Virus record (IMG/VR): IMGVR_UViG_3300035211_000046
Span: 1 to 37,670 of that record
Reading direction: 5' to 3' (one strand)
Length of the DNA stretch: 37,670 nucleotides
Source of the DNA: a virus
Position 1 is the stretch's first letter. Each line of letters starts with the position of its first letter. Shown here piece by piece: positions 13,099-21,234 of the stretch. Made by a program: the position numbers and the translations under genes. Below the pieces are notes generated by a model. It ran no database searches and was not told the origin of the DNA. It saw nothing but the letters and a program-made list of their open reading frames with translations.

Positions 13099-13944
13099 AT
13101 GGCATCAATTGGTGGAATACCCTATTATTCAAAACAAATAAAGTATAATAGAACTGCAATAAAAAGAACTAAGAAAGATATCAAAGCAATTGTGGTTCAT
13201 TATACAGCCAATTACAACAATGGTGCTGGCGGTGCTAAACATTTTGAATATTTCAATGGTGCAGACAGAGACTCGTCTGCTGATGTATTCATTGATGACC
13301 ATTCAATATGGAAAATTAATGATTGGTTTAATTATTATAGTTGGGCCATAGGTGACGGAAAGGGTCGCTATGGTTGGACTAACTCGAATACTATTTCAAT
13401 AGAAATGTGTGTCAATAAAGACGGTAATTTCAATAAAATGATTGAAAATACCATAAAATATATTAGATATTTACATTCGCAAGGTTACACTAAGACGCTT
13501 ATAAGACATTATGATGCTTCAAGAAAATTGTGTCCTATTTATTTCGTAGATTTAACAATATCGGGATATAATAAAGCATATACAGACTTTAGAAATAAAG
13601 TCTTTAAAAAGGAGGATACTAAAGTGGCTAAAAACATTTTTGATTATGCAAGTTTAAAATGGTTACATGAAAAAGGATTTATAAAAGGTACAGATTATAA
13701 TTCAAGTAAGCAATTTAATTGTGAACAAATAGCTATTATATTGCAAAGATTGTATAAGGATTTAAACCCAGATGCACAAGAACCGCCAAAAGGTAATATT
13801 TATACAAATAAAAATCTTCAATGGTTATATGATATAGGCTTTATAAAAGGTAAAAAATACATGTCTACTAAAGAATTGAGCTATTTTAATTGTGAACAGA
13901 TAGGGACTATTTTAAAAAGATTGTATGAAGATTTAAAATCATGA
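13099..13944 (+). CDS. Endolysin, N-acetylmuramoyl-L-alanine amidase
   Basis: 281 aa, ATG at 13099 with GAAAGGTAG upstream. Residues 20-165 form an Amidase_2 domain: zinc ligands H34 (VVHYTAN), H137 (RHYDASR) and C145 (KLCP), with SADVFID at 60-66 and ISIEMC at 99-104. It cleaves the amide between muramic acid and the stem peptide. Residues 182-280 hold two repeats of about 40 aa, each L-x-W-L...G-F-I-K-G...F-N-C-E-Q-I...I-L-x-R-L-Y-x-D-L, a likely cell-wall-binding module. An internal GGAGG and GTG start at 13624 (residue 176) lies exactly at the domain linker. There is no signal peptide, so release depends on the holin. Confidence 0.92.
   Translation: MASIGGIPYYSKQIKYNRTAIKRTKKDIKAIVVHYTANYNNGAGGAKHFEYFNGADRDSSADVFIDDHSIWKINDWFNYYSWAIGDGKGRYGWTNSNTISIEMCVNKDGNFNKMIENTIKYIRYLHSQGYTKTLIRHYDASRKLCPIYFVDLTISGYNKAYTDFRNKVFKKEDTKVAKNIFDYASLKWLHEKGFIKGTDYNSSKQFNCEQIAIILQRLYKDLNPDAQEPPKGNIYTNKNLQWLYDIGFIKGKKYMSTKELSYFNCEQIGTILKRLYEDLKS
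13609..13626 (+). promoter_or_regulatory. Internal ribosome site making the free cell-wall-binding domain
   Basis: AAGGAGG (13609-13615), eight bases, then in-frame GTG at 13624-13626, inside the endolysin gene at the linker. Translation from here would give a 106-residue product (13624-13944) with both binding repeats and no amidase domain. Clostridial phage endolysins such as CTP1L and CD27L are known to use an internal start for a free binding domain that joins the full-length enzyme. The match in position and start codon is striking. Confidence 0.75.
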
Positions 13945-13950
13945 TATAAT
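13942..13950 (+). promoter_or_regulatory. Extended -10 promoter at the end of the endolysin gene
   Basis: TG-A-TATAAT overlapping the endolysin stop codon region, with no clear -35. The transcript would start near 13957 and meet the hairpin at 14021-14048. This would be a short leader or a second start for the late operon. Confidence 0.45.
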
Positions 13951-14020
13951 GTATATACCTTAATAAATAAATAAATACTTTTAAATTTCAAATTTTTAAT
14001 TTTTTGGTTTTTAGATAAGG

Positions 14021-14048
14021 GCCTCTAAGTTTGTACAAGCTTAGGGGC
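14021..14048 (+). terminator. Hairpin before the late promoter
   Basis: 12-bp stem with two G-U pairs (14021-14032 with 14037-14048) and loop GTAC. T-rich DNA precedes it; only CTTATG follows, so termination would be weak without help. An extended -10 (14052-14060) begins four bases later, the same hairpin-then-promoter order as at 5079-5205. Confidence 0.55.
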
Positions 14049-14051
14049 TTA

Positions 14052-14060
14052 TGTTATAAT
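14052..14060 (+). promoter_or_regulatory. Extended -10 promoter for the late (packaging/virion) operon
   Basis: TG-T-TATAAT with predicted start near 14067, immediately upstream of the AAAGGAGGGG of the gene at 14083. The transcript would be nearly leaderless. It is the last promoter-like element before the long run of virion genes, so it is the likely late promoter. Confidence 0.6.
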
Positions 14061-14082
14061 CAGGTTAAAAGGAGGGGTGACA

Positions 14083-14505
14083 ATGCAATATAAAGATATT
14101 TATACATTTATAAAAATTATGAATAATTTATATATCGATAATACATTAACTGCGGCCTTAAAGTTTGCAGTGATAAAAAACATGGAAGCCTTAAGAAAAG
14201 AAGAAAAAAGCCTAGTAGAATTACAAAATAGTTTGTTAGATAAACATGTAGAAAAGGACGAAAATAATAATTACAAAAAAGTAGAAACAAATGTTAAGGG
14301 TAAAAAATCTATTATCTTTGTGTATAAAGATAAAGAAGCATATCAGACGGAAATGGAACAAATATCAAATGAAAACTTTGATATGCCAAAGAAATTTCTA
14401 ATGTCAGATATACTGAATTCAAAATTAAGTCCGGCAGAAATAGATACTTTAATAAGATTTAAAATGATAGAGGAGGATGTCAAAAATGGCCGAAGTAAAA
14501 AGTAA
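14083..14505 (+). CDS. DUF1617-like phage protein
   Basis: 140 aa from ATG at 14083 with AAAGGAGGGG at 14068-14077; a GTG at 14077 in frame overlaps that site. Helical: YTFIKIMNNLYIDNTLTAAL, K-x-x-V-I-K-N-M-E-A-L, EEKSLVELQNSLLDKH, and a tail SKLSPAEIDTLIRFKMIEE. The pattern fits the DUF1617-type protein often found near the start of late genes in siphoviruses of Gram-positives, by recollection. Biochemical role unknown. First gene of the late operon; its end overlaps the next gene. Confidence 0.65.
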   Translation: MQYKDIYTFIKIMNNLYIDNTLTAALKFAVIKNMEALRKEEKSLVELQNSLLDKHVEKDENNNYKKVETNVKGKKSIIFVYKDKEAYQTEMEQISNENFDMPKKFLMSDILNSKLSPAEIDTLIRFKMIEEDVKNGRSKK

Positions 14506-14791
14506 AACTTTAACCGAACATTATAAAGGGTTAGAGTTTAAGATAAAATATCTTAAAGAAGAGTATGAACACAAGGAATTTATAATAAATTCCTGCGGAA
14601 AAGAATTTTATTGTGAAATTAAATTTAATGATGATCGACAAAAATTTCAAGCGATTGTTAGGCATGATGGAAGAACGAATAGTTTATCATTTTTCCCGGT
14701 TCCTAAAAATGCAAAAGATAACATATATATGTATATATCTTTTGTTGTTGGTTCTCCAGATAATCAAAATCAAAAAAAATTAGGTGATTAA
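14486..14791 (+). CDS. Hypothetical protein before terminase
   Basis: 101 aa from ATG at 14486 with GAGGAGG at 14470-14476; an in-frame start at 14477 lies too close to it. Mixed alpha/beta: a charged helix (FKIKYLKEEYEHKEF), a strand with Cys (SCGKEFYCEIKF), then RHDGRTNSLSFFPV and a hydrophobic IYMYISFVVG. No known domain. Its end carries the AGGTGATT ribosome site that appears to serve the terminase small subunit. Confidence 0.65.
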   Translation: MAEVKSKTLTEHYKGLEFKIKYLKEEYEHKEFIINSCGKEFYCEIKFNDDRQKFQAIVRHDGRTNSLSFFPVPKNAKDNIYMYISFVVGSPDNQNQKKLGD

Positions 14792-14793
14792 AA

Positions 14794-14816
14794 TTGTCTG
14801 AAAAAAAAAATTAAAC
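14794..14816 (+). other. A10 tract at the TerS start: indel or -1 frameshift site
   Basis: TTG at 14794 follows AGGTGATT with proper spacing and begins a frame (M-S-E-K-K-N) that stops at 14812. The terminase frame is -1 relative to it and opens only after 14799. A run of ten As (14801-14810) joins them. With eleven As, or with a -1 slip of the ribosome or polymerase, the reading is M-S-E-K-K-K-L-N-L-Q-E-E-E, a natural TerS N-terminus. Confidence 0.6.
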
Positions 14817-15236
14817 TTGCAAGAAGAGGAATTTGCGGCTTTTTACTGTAATTATAATAATCAAACTAAAGCCGCATATTATTCCGGCTTATGCAAAAAT
14901 ATAAAATTAAAAAAGACTTATGATAAATTAACGCCAAAAGAAATTAGAATGTTAAGCATTGCCGGGAAAAGAATGCTAAATAAAAGCCATGTTTTGGAGC
15001 GAATTGAAGAATTAACAAATGATGCTAGAGTAAAACTTAAAACAGATTATATAAATTCTCAAGAAGCTATTTATATATTTTATGCTACTATTATGAAAAG
15101 ATCACTGACCGAAACGAAAAGAATTAGTGTTAAAGAAGGCATTGAGGCCGCTAAGGAACTAATGAAAAGATTTGAAGATGGAAAACAGGAGGTTAAAATC
15201 GAAATTATTGACCCAATGAAGGGACGGCAAAAATAA
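14817..15236 (+). CDS. terS: Terminase small subunit
   Basis: 139 aa from the first possible in-frame start (TTG 14817), which has no ribosome site; the true start is probably TTG 14794 in another frame (see the A10 entry). The N-terminal half is a helix-turn-helix-like DNA-binding region (NNQTKAAYYSGL...GKRMLNKSHVLERIEEL) as in terminase small subunits that read pac sites. The rest is helical with a conserved-type ISVKEGIEAAKELMKRF segment and an acidic or basic tail. It binds the packaging site and feeds DNA to the large subunit. Its stop overlaps the TerL start (TAATG). Assignment rests on fold pattern plus position just before TerL. Confidence 0.8.
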   Translation: MQEEEFAAFYCNYNNQTKAAYYSGLCKNIKLKKTYDKLTPKEIRMLSIAGKRMLNKSHVLERIEELTNDARVKLKTDYINSQEAIYIFYATIMKRSLTETKRISVKEGIEAAKELMKRFEDGKQEVKIEIIDPMKGRQK

Positions 15237-16519
15237 TGCAAATTGATATATATGATAATATAATACCGCATTTTGATTATTTAGTTCCTTTAATATGTAA
15301 TATGGAAGTTTCAGAAATAGCAATGAGAGGCGGCAGAGGCTCCACAAAATCATCATTCGCTGGAGCAATGTTACCATTTTCATTGATAATGGATTATGAA
15401 AAAGGGATACAATCTCATGCAATAGCAATAAGAAAAGTTGGTAATACACTAAAAAAGAGTGTTTACAATCAAATTAAGAAAAGTATTAATTTATTTGGCT
15501 TAGACGATTTTTTTAAATGTACAGTGTCACCAATGGAAATAAAATTTATACCATCGGGCCAAACGATATTTTTCTCAGGTTGCGACGACCCAACCAAAAT
15601 AAAAAGTATAACCGTTCCAAATGGGTATATAAAATATAGATGGTTAGAAGAATTCGACCAGTTTGACGGAGAGCCGGAAATTAGAAATTTAAATCAATCT
15701 TTAGCAAGGGGCGGCCCAACTTTAGCATTTTATACATTTAATACTCCTCCATCAATAAACCACTGGGCTAATAAATGGTGGCTTGATTCTTATGATAAAA
15801 AAGGATTAATTCAAGATACAAGTACATGGGAGCATGTCACAAAATATCATCCCGAGTGGTTGGGTGATGATTTTATTTACGAAGCCAATTACTTAAAAAA
15901 TAAAAATCTTCAAGCTTATAAGAATGAATATATGGGAGAAATAACCGGCATTGGTGGAGAAATATTTACTAATGTCAAAAATGTTACTTTGACAGATGAT
16001 GATATTTTAACGTTTGATAAAATAAGACAAGGTCTTGATTTTGGGTTAAGACGTGACCCTTCGGCATTTGAAAAGTTGTGTTATTCAAGAAAACATTCTG
16101 CAGTTTGGTTTTTTGATGAAATATTTGGTTACGGATATGCTAATCGTGAGCTTGCTGATTTAGTAAGGGCAAAAGCTATTTACAACCAAATTATAAAAGG
16201 TGATTCAGCCGAACTAAGATCAATAAACACAATGGCAACAGAGTATAATATAAATATGATACCATGCCAAAAAGGCCCTGACTCAGTAAGGCATGGAATT
16301 AAGTGGTTCCAAGACTTAGAATCAATTAATATTGATAGAAAAAGATGCCCGGCCGCTTATAGAGAATTTTCGACTTATTCTTATGAGAAGAATAAACAGG
16401 GCGAATGGATAAATGAATATCCTGACAAAGATAATCATACGATTGATGCCGCAAGATATGCACTTGATGATATAATTTTACAATCAGGTTGGAGGGTTCC
16501 GAAACATGATAAACATTGA
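15236..16519 (+). CDS. terL: Terminase large subunit, PBSX-type
   Basis: 427 aa. ATPase lobe: Walker A-like GGRGSTKSS (32-40), adenine/coupling region IAIRKVGNTLKKS (63-75), Walker B with catalytic Glu in WLEEFDQF (136-143), coupling motif FNTPPSINHW (168-177). Nuclease lobe of RNase H type: D268 (GLDFGLRRDPSA), D323 (GDSAE) and D404 (TIDAARYALDD). The enzyme packages DNA into the procapsid through the portal and cuts the concatemer. The motif set and the GRGSTKS P-loop match the PBSX/Terminase_3 family. Length is normal. It starts inside the TerS stop and overlaps the methyltransferase gene by 14 bases. Confidence 0.95.
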   Translation: MQIDIYDNIIPHFDYLVPLICNMEVSEIAMRGGRGSTKSSFAGAMLPFSLIMDYEKGIQSHAIAIRKVGNTLKKSVYNQIKKSINLFGLDDFFKCTVSPMEIKFIPSGQTIFFSGCDDPTKIKSITVPNGYIKYRWLEEFDQFDGEPEIRNLNQSLARGGPTLAFYTFNTPPSINHWANKWWLDSYDKKGLIQDTSTWEHVTKYHPEWLGDDFIYEANYLKNKNLQAYKNEYMGEITGIGGEIFTNVKNVTLTDDDILTFDKIRQGLDFGLRRDPSAFEKLCYSRKHSAVWFFDEIFGYGYANRELADLVRAKAIYNQIIKGDSAELRSINTMATEYNINMIPCQKGPDSVRHGIKWFQDLESINIDRKRCPAAYREFSTYSYEKNKQGEWINEYPDKDNHTIDAARYALDDIILQSGWRVPKHDKH

Positions 16520-17237
16520 AAATATTGATTGTTTTAAAGGTATGAAAGAAATTGAGAATAATTCTATAGATATGATCTTAACCGACCCACCATATGCAAA
16601 AACAGCGGCAAAATGGGACAAGATATTTAATATAGATTTGTTATGGAAAGAATATAAACGGATAATTAAAAATAATGGGTGTATTGCAATATTTGGAATA
16701 GAGCCATTTTCAACATTAATCAGATATCCAAATTTAAAAAATTATAAATATGATTGGATTTGGATAAAAGATAAGGCAACAAATTTTTTAAATTGCAAAA
16801 AACAGCCACTAAGAAAAAGTGAAAATATATCTATTTTTTATAAAGAACAAGCTTTATATATACCACAATTATATAAAAATGATCCAAAAAATATCCGGCC
16901 ACCTAAGAAAAAAATGTATAAATCGGATTTATACGGAGATCATTACAAAGTAGTTAAAAAAACAATACCGGAAGACATGTGTTATCCAAATAATTTATTG
17001 TTTTTTAATAAAGAACAAAGACCATACCATCCGGCCCAGAAGCCAATTAAATTATTGGAATATTTAATTAATACTTATACTGAAGAAAATAATTTAATAT
17101 TAGATACCTTTATGGGGTCTGGTAGTACAGGAGTAGCGGCTAATAATTTAAATAGATATTTTATAGGCTTTGAAATAGATAGTAATTTCTTTCAAATAGC
17201 TAAAAATCGTATATTTGGATATAATAGAAAGGGGTGA
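16506..17237 (+). CDS. DNA adenine/cytosine-N4 methyltransferase, beta class
   Basis: 243 aa, ATG at 16506 inside the end of TerL. Motif IV TDPPY at 26-30 comes before motif I DTFMGSGSTG at 200-209, with GFEID at 221-225: the beta-class order of N6-adenine or N4-cytosine methyltransferases. DPPY favours N6-adenine. The central 90 residues would hold target recognition; the site cannot be read from sequence. No restriction gene is nearby, so it is an orphan enzyme, probably protecting phage DNA from host restriction. Its position between terminase and portal means late expression, at the time of packaging. Confidence 0.92.
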   Translation: MINIENIDCFKGMKEIENNSIDMILTDPPYAKTAAKWDKIFNIDLLWKEYKRIIKNNGCIAIFGIEPFSTLIRYPNLKNYKYDWIWIKDKATNFLNCKKQPLRKSENISIFYKEQALYIPQLYKNDPKNIRPPKKKMYKSDLYGDHYKVVKKTIPEDMCYPNNLLFFNKEQRPYHPAQKPIKLLEYLINTYTEENNLILDTFMGSGSTGVAANNLNRYFIGFEIDSNFFQIAKNRIFGYNRKG

Positions 17238-17241
17238 TTTT

Positions 17242-18537
17242 ATGAATGGTGAACAATTAACCCTAATTATAAATAAATGGGTTGAATCAAAAGAATATAA
17301 AAATATGATAGATGGTCTAAATTATTATTGTTCAGAAAATGACATAAAAAAAAGAGAATTTAAATATATTGATGGGCTTGGAGAATTCAAAAAAGATAGA
17401 TATAGGGCAAATAAAAAAATACCTACTAATTTCCTAAGTACATTAATAGATCAAAAAGTAAGTTATTGTTTAAGTAAAGATGTTATTGTGGACAATTTTA
17501 ATTTATCCTTTGATCTTAATGAGGAAATTGATGTAGTAGCCGAAGAAGCAAGTATAAAGGCTCAAGGCTGGACTTTTTTCTATCCTTCTAGTGAAGGAGA
17601 ATTAAAAACTAAAGTTATAGAATCGGAAAATATTATTCCCATGTATGACAATACAATAGAGAAAAAATTAATAGGGATAATTAGATTATATTCAGATGGT
17701 AATAATAAATTCGCTGAATATTGGGAGCCGGAAGGTAAATTTATTTTTATCTTAGAACAAGATGGCTATAAAATTATTGAAGAAACTTCCCATTTTGACA
17801 ATGGTAATTGGGGTTTGATTCCTTTTGCTCCATTATATAATAATAGGCATAAATTAACTGATTTACAAAGGATTAAAACCCTTATTGATTGTTATGATCT
17901 TACAATATCAGATTTCGCAAATAATTTTATTGATTTTCAAGAATTAATTCTTTTTATCCGAAATTATTCGGAAAATGTAGCAACGGAGACGGCGGCAATT
18001 GAATTAATGGATTGGTTGAAAAAATATAAAATGATATCAGTTCGACAAGACGGGGGAATTGATATTATTAGTAGAGAAGTTCCATACCAAGCCAGAAGCG
18101 AATTTTTAATTATACTAAAGAAACTTATTTACACTTTTGGAAAAGGTGTTGATATTGACGATCTTAAAGGTGCATCGTTAACAAATGTTGTAATTAAAGC
18201 TCATTTTAGTTTACTTGATATGAAAGCCAATAAGTTTATCAAAGAAATAAAAAGATATATTAAAGAATGTTTAAGAATAAATAACAAATGGCATGAATTA
18301 CACAATAAAACACAATCTGATATCAATAAAGTTGATATCACAATAAATAAGACTATCTTAATAAATGAGCTAGAGAATGCCGAAATAATGTTAAAATTAG
18401 ATGGTATTGTCTCAAGAAGAACATTATTAAAAAATTGCTTCATGGTTGACGATGTAGAAGCCGAATTAAAAGAGTTAGAAAATGACCAAATGAATTATGA
18501 TGATGGTAGTGAGGATTTGATTCCAAATGAAACTTAA
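17242..18537 (+). CDS. Portal protein, SPP1 gp6-like
   Basis: 431 aa from ATG at 17242 with AAAGGGGTGA upstream; a TTG at 17215 in frame is less likely. The sequence follows the Phage_prot_Gp6 family: KYIDGLGEFKKDRYRANKKIPTN near 40-60 leading to the LIDQKVSYCLSKDV helix, a beta wing (WTFFYPSSEGELK, YWEPEGKFIFIL), FDNGNWGLIPFAPLYNN, the long stem and clip helices, and an acidic tail. Portals form a dodecamer at one capsid vertex, contacting terminase, scaffold and connector. Position after TerL and before the MuF protein is canonical. Confidence 0.92.
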   Translation: MNGEQLTLIINKWVESKEYKNMIDGLNYYCSENDIKKREFKYIDGLGEFKKDRYRANKKIPTNFLSTLIDQKVSYCLSKDVIVDNFNLSFDLNEEIDVVAEEASIKAQGWTFFYPSSEGELKTKVIESENIIPMYDNTIEKKLIGIIRLYSDGNNKFAEYWEPEGKFIFILEQDGYKIIEETSHFDNGNWGLIPFAPLYNNRHKLTDLQRIKTLIDCYDLTISDFANNFIDFQELILFIRNYSENVATETAAIELMDWLKKYKMISVRQDGGIDIISREVPYQARSEFLIILKKLIYTFGKGVDIDDLKGASLTNVVIKAHFSLLDMKANKFIKEIKRYIKECLRINNKWHELHNKTQSDINKVDITINKTILINELENAEIMLKLDGIVSRRTLLKNCFMVDDVEAELKELENDQMNYDDGSEDLIPNET

Positions 18538-19162
18538 AGAATTAAAGCAAGTTTTAAATGATCTAATGAATGTATTAGATGATAAAAATGTAAAAAAAGA
18601 AGTCGGAAAAACTTATAAATACATTAATCAAGAGCTTGCTAAAGATTTGAATAGTTCTGTTAATGCAACGTTCTCCGGCACTGCAAAACAAATTCAAGTT
18701 GATATAATTTTAAATAAAAAAGATAAAAATAAAATTATAAATTCTAAAGTTAAAAGAAAAACTATTTTTGATAGAATTACAAGAAATGGAAAAAAATTAA
18801 CTAAAGATATTAAAAAAATCGGTCTTAATAATAAACTTAATATTAAAAAAAGATTTAATAGGGAATATAACAACACTAAGAGAATAATTAGGACAGATTC
18901 GCACAGAATTATAGAGCGGACTAAAAATTTTTGTAATAGCCTAGCAAATAAGGCCGGATTTGAAACAAAGGGCCGTTGGATATGTTCATTTAGAAATTCA
19001 AGAGATGCTCATATCAGGATGCACAATCAAATAAATGACAAGGATGGATATTTTTCTATAGATGGATTTAAAACAAAATATCCCGGAGGGTTTGGAGTTG
19101 CCAAGCTCGATATAAATTGTCATTGTAAAGTAAAATATGAAAGGATGAAAAATAATGAGTAA
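18527..19162 (+). CDS. Minor head protein, MuF/SPP1 gp7-like
   Basis: 211 aa, ATG at 18527 inside the portal gene end. The C-terminal region (about 115-205) has the MuF pattern: R-x-D-S-H-R-I-I-E, then GRWICSFRNSRDAHIRMHNQ, a DGYFSIDGF segment, PGGFG and the final INCHCKVKY. Such proteins join the procapsid with the portal and may be ejected with DNA. The N-terminal half is short, very basic and helical. No toxin domain is fused to it, unlike some MuF polymorphic proteins. Its end overlaps the next gene by 8 bases. Confidence 0.88.
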   Translation: MKLKELKQVLNDLMNVLDDKNVKKEVGKTYKYINQELAKDLNSSVNATFSGTAKQIQVDIILNKKDKNKIINSKVKRKTIFDRITRNGKKLTKDIKKIGLNNKLNIKKRFNREYNNTKRIIRTDSHRIIERTKNFCNSLANKAGFETKGRWICSFRNSRDAHIRMHNQINDKDGYFSIDGFKTKYPGGFGVAKLDINCHCKVKYERMKNNE

Positions 19163-19502
19163 ATTCCAAAATAGCTTTGAAATACCTGATAGTATTTTAA
19201 AAGATACAAAAAAATTAAATGAATTTTTAGAACAAGCTTATAATTCATTTTGTGTAAATTATTTTAATGCAATAAAGGATTTAATCGGATTTACGCAAGT
19301 TATAGGAGAAAAAGAAAAATCAATTGAAAATAGAAAAGTGCAAATTGTTATTTTTACTGCTGATGATGTAAAAATTAAGGTTAAGGATGAAGCTAAAAAA
19401 CATGGTAATATATCAAAACCCGAAGACTTGCCAAAGTATGTTAAAAATAATATTCCTACCACTATAAATGAGTTAGATAGTAAAAATAAAGAGGTGAAAT
19501 AA
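19155..19502 (+). CDS. Hypothetical head-region protein
   Basis: 115 aa, ATG at 19155. Helical first half (FEIPDSILKDTKKLNEFLEQAY, NYFNAIKDLIGF), a beta strand (KVQIVIFTADDVKIKVKDE), then a Lys-rich, Pro-containing tail. No family is recognised. Its position between minor head protein and the large fibre-like protein suggests a small virion or assembly factor. Starts 8 bases before the upstream stop. Confidence 0.65.
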   Translation: MSKFQNSFEIPDSILKDTKKLNEFLEQAYNSFCVNYFNAIKDLIGFTQVIGEKEKSIENRKVQIVIFTADDVKIKVKDEAKKHGNISKPEDLPKYVKNNIPTTINELDSKNKEVK

Positions 19503-19503
19503 T

Positions 19504-21234
19504 ATGTCATCTTTTGGGAGATATGTACAAAAAGATTTTACAGATGGAAGTGCGGCGGTTCCGTTAAGTGCCGCAAATATGGACGAGATTTCAAGAGTTT
19601 GCGAAATTGCAGACGAAGAACTTGGAAGATCGCAATATTTTAGATTTCGAGATTATAAGCAATATTATTATGATCGGAATACAAAGACAATAGAATATTT
19701 TCAAGACCATACTGATTGGACAGGATTAAGCGGCGGCGAGACTTTGTCCACCGATACAACGAACAAATTTATTGGGGAAGCTGGCGTTAGATGTACAGAA
19801 GACGACGACACAGCTAGTTTTATTGGCATAACTAGAAATATATCATCTATAAATTTAACAGAGTTTAACGATGGTGGAGCCAGTGGAGACGATGATCTTA
19901 TTGCTTATAGTGTTTATATAAGTGATGATACAAAATTGTCAAGTATTACAGTTAAACTTGGGGATGATAACAGTAATAATTATAGTTATAGTGTTTTTGC
20001 TTCAAGTCTTGGAAATGGCTATAATACATTATATGTTAGAAAATCTGAGTTTGCGACAAATGGAACACCTTCCGGGTGGGATGATATAACATGGATAAAT
20101 TGTCAAAGTTATACAGAAACTAACGGTTCCGGCGGTTATTTTACAGCTTTATTTTTACAATTAGTAAGAGAAGACCCGGAGCATCCATATTATTCTAACC
20201 CATTTCAAATTTACCGGGGAGCCATTACAGGCTGGGAAAATATTTTTTCCCAAATATCAGACTTATATCAAATATACAAAGACCCTACAATAAATAGATT
20301 AGGCATGGGAAAAGTAAATGAAAAAAACGAGTCTGGAAATGAATATGATTTACATGTTTTTTGTTCTGTGGTTAATTTCATTGGTAAATTTGAAATGTAT
20401 TGTAAGGATGATGGAGAATTAACTAGTATAACATGGCAAGTCGATATTAATAATTATATCGAGGTCTATTGTCAATTAGATGTTTTCTATTTAAGCCTAT
20501 GGGAAAGTGGAGTGCATACAACCTATTCTGTTGCATTAGACAACCCTTTAGTCTATAATGAAAGGGTAAACTTGTATTTTGAAAAGAATGGCGATTATAT
20601 AAAAGCTATTTTGAAAAAAGATAGCGAACAAATAAAAGTCTTAGAGCATGAGACGACTATTAGTATTGAATCGATAGGTTGTGTTTATTTTGGTCATTAC
20701 TCAACAACTGGCCATAGTTTTATAACTGATTTTAGTTTTTCCAATACTCAAAATGCACAACTATCCTCATGGGATAGACCAAAATATGTTATAAAAACAG
20801 TTTCTACAAGTAAACAAAATGATACAAGTGTCGATGCTGACCCTGAGTTATATGTTGATTTGCCGCCGAATAGCGTTTTTGCATTTGATGTAAATTTACA
20901 AGTTTATTCATCATCTACAACACCAGATTTTCAATGTAGGTGGACAGTAAGCGGCGATGCTGAATTTTTAACAAAAAGACATATTACTTCGGCATCAAAT
21001 AGTACTACCGATATTACTAATAGTAATGGTAAATTTCAAGTTTACCCATATACAACGGCCGTTAGTGCCGGGTTGGATGGCTCAAGAAACGCATGGATAC
21101 ATGAAAAGTTTTTAGTTAAAACAGGAAATATTGGTGGAAGAGTTACATTATCTTGGAGTCAAGACAATTCTGATGCCGCATATACTACACTTGTAGAAGG
21201 TAGTTATTTAAAAATAGATAAATGTATAAGATAG
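19504..21234 (+). CDS. Large modular beta-protein, probable head fibre/decoration
   Basis: 576 aa, ATG at 19504 behind GAGGTG. The N-terminus (SFGRYVQKDFTDGSAAVPL) resembles the attachment start of phage fibres. Residues about 66-222 form a jelly-roll-like domain with D-D-D-L-I-A-Y-S-V-Y-I and LYVRKSEF...GWDDITWI, matching in pattern the domain inserted in the tail protein at 25088. Residues about 280-425 look LamG/concanavalin-like. Residues about 440-576 form a C-terminal beta domain (DLPPNSVFAFDVNLQVYSS) common in phage fibres. Gene position inside the head cluster argues for capsid fibres rather than tail fibres. Binding target unknown; host glycans or mucin are plausible. Confidence 0.65.
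   Translation: MSSFGRYVQKDFTDGSAAVPLSAANMDEISRVCEIADEELGRSQYFRFRDYKQYYYDRNTKTIEYFQDHTDWTGLSGGETLSTDTTNKFIGEAGVRCTEDDDTASFIGITRNISSINLTEFNDGGASGDDDLIAYSVYISDDTKLSSITVKLGDDNSNNYSYSVFASSLGNGYNTLYVRKSEFATNGTPSGWDDITWINCQSYTETNGSGGYFTALFLQLVREDPEHPYYSNPFQIYRGAITGWENIFSQISDLYQIYKDPTINRLGMGKVNEKNESGNEYDLHVFCSVVNFIGKFEMYCKDDGELTSITWQVDINNYIEVYCQLDVFYLSLWESGVHTTYSVALDNPLVYNERVNLYFEKNGDYIKAILKKDSEQIKVLEHETTISIESIGCVYFGHYSTTGHSFITDFSFSNTQNAQLSSWDRPKYVIKTVSTSKQNDTSVDADPELYVDLPPNSVFAFDVNLQVYSSSTTPDFQCRWTVSGDAEFLTKRHITSASNSTTDITNSNGKFQVYPYTTAVSAGLDGSRNAWIHEKFLVKTGNIGGRVTLSWSQDNSDAAYTTLVEGSYLKIDKCIR

Noticed and set aside
15159-15449. Minus-strand open frame opposite TerS/TerL
   Set aside because: It is fully covered by well-supported packaging genes and lacks a ribosome site; its residue pattern is a shadow of the sense strand.
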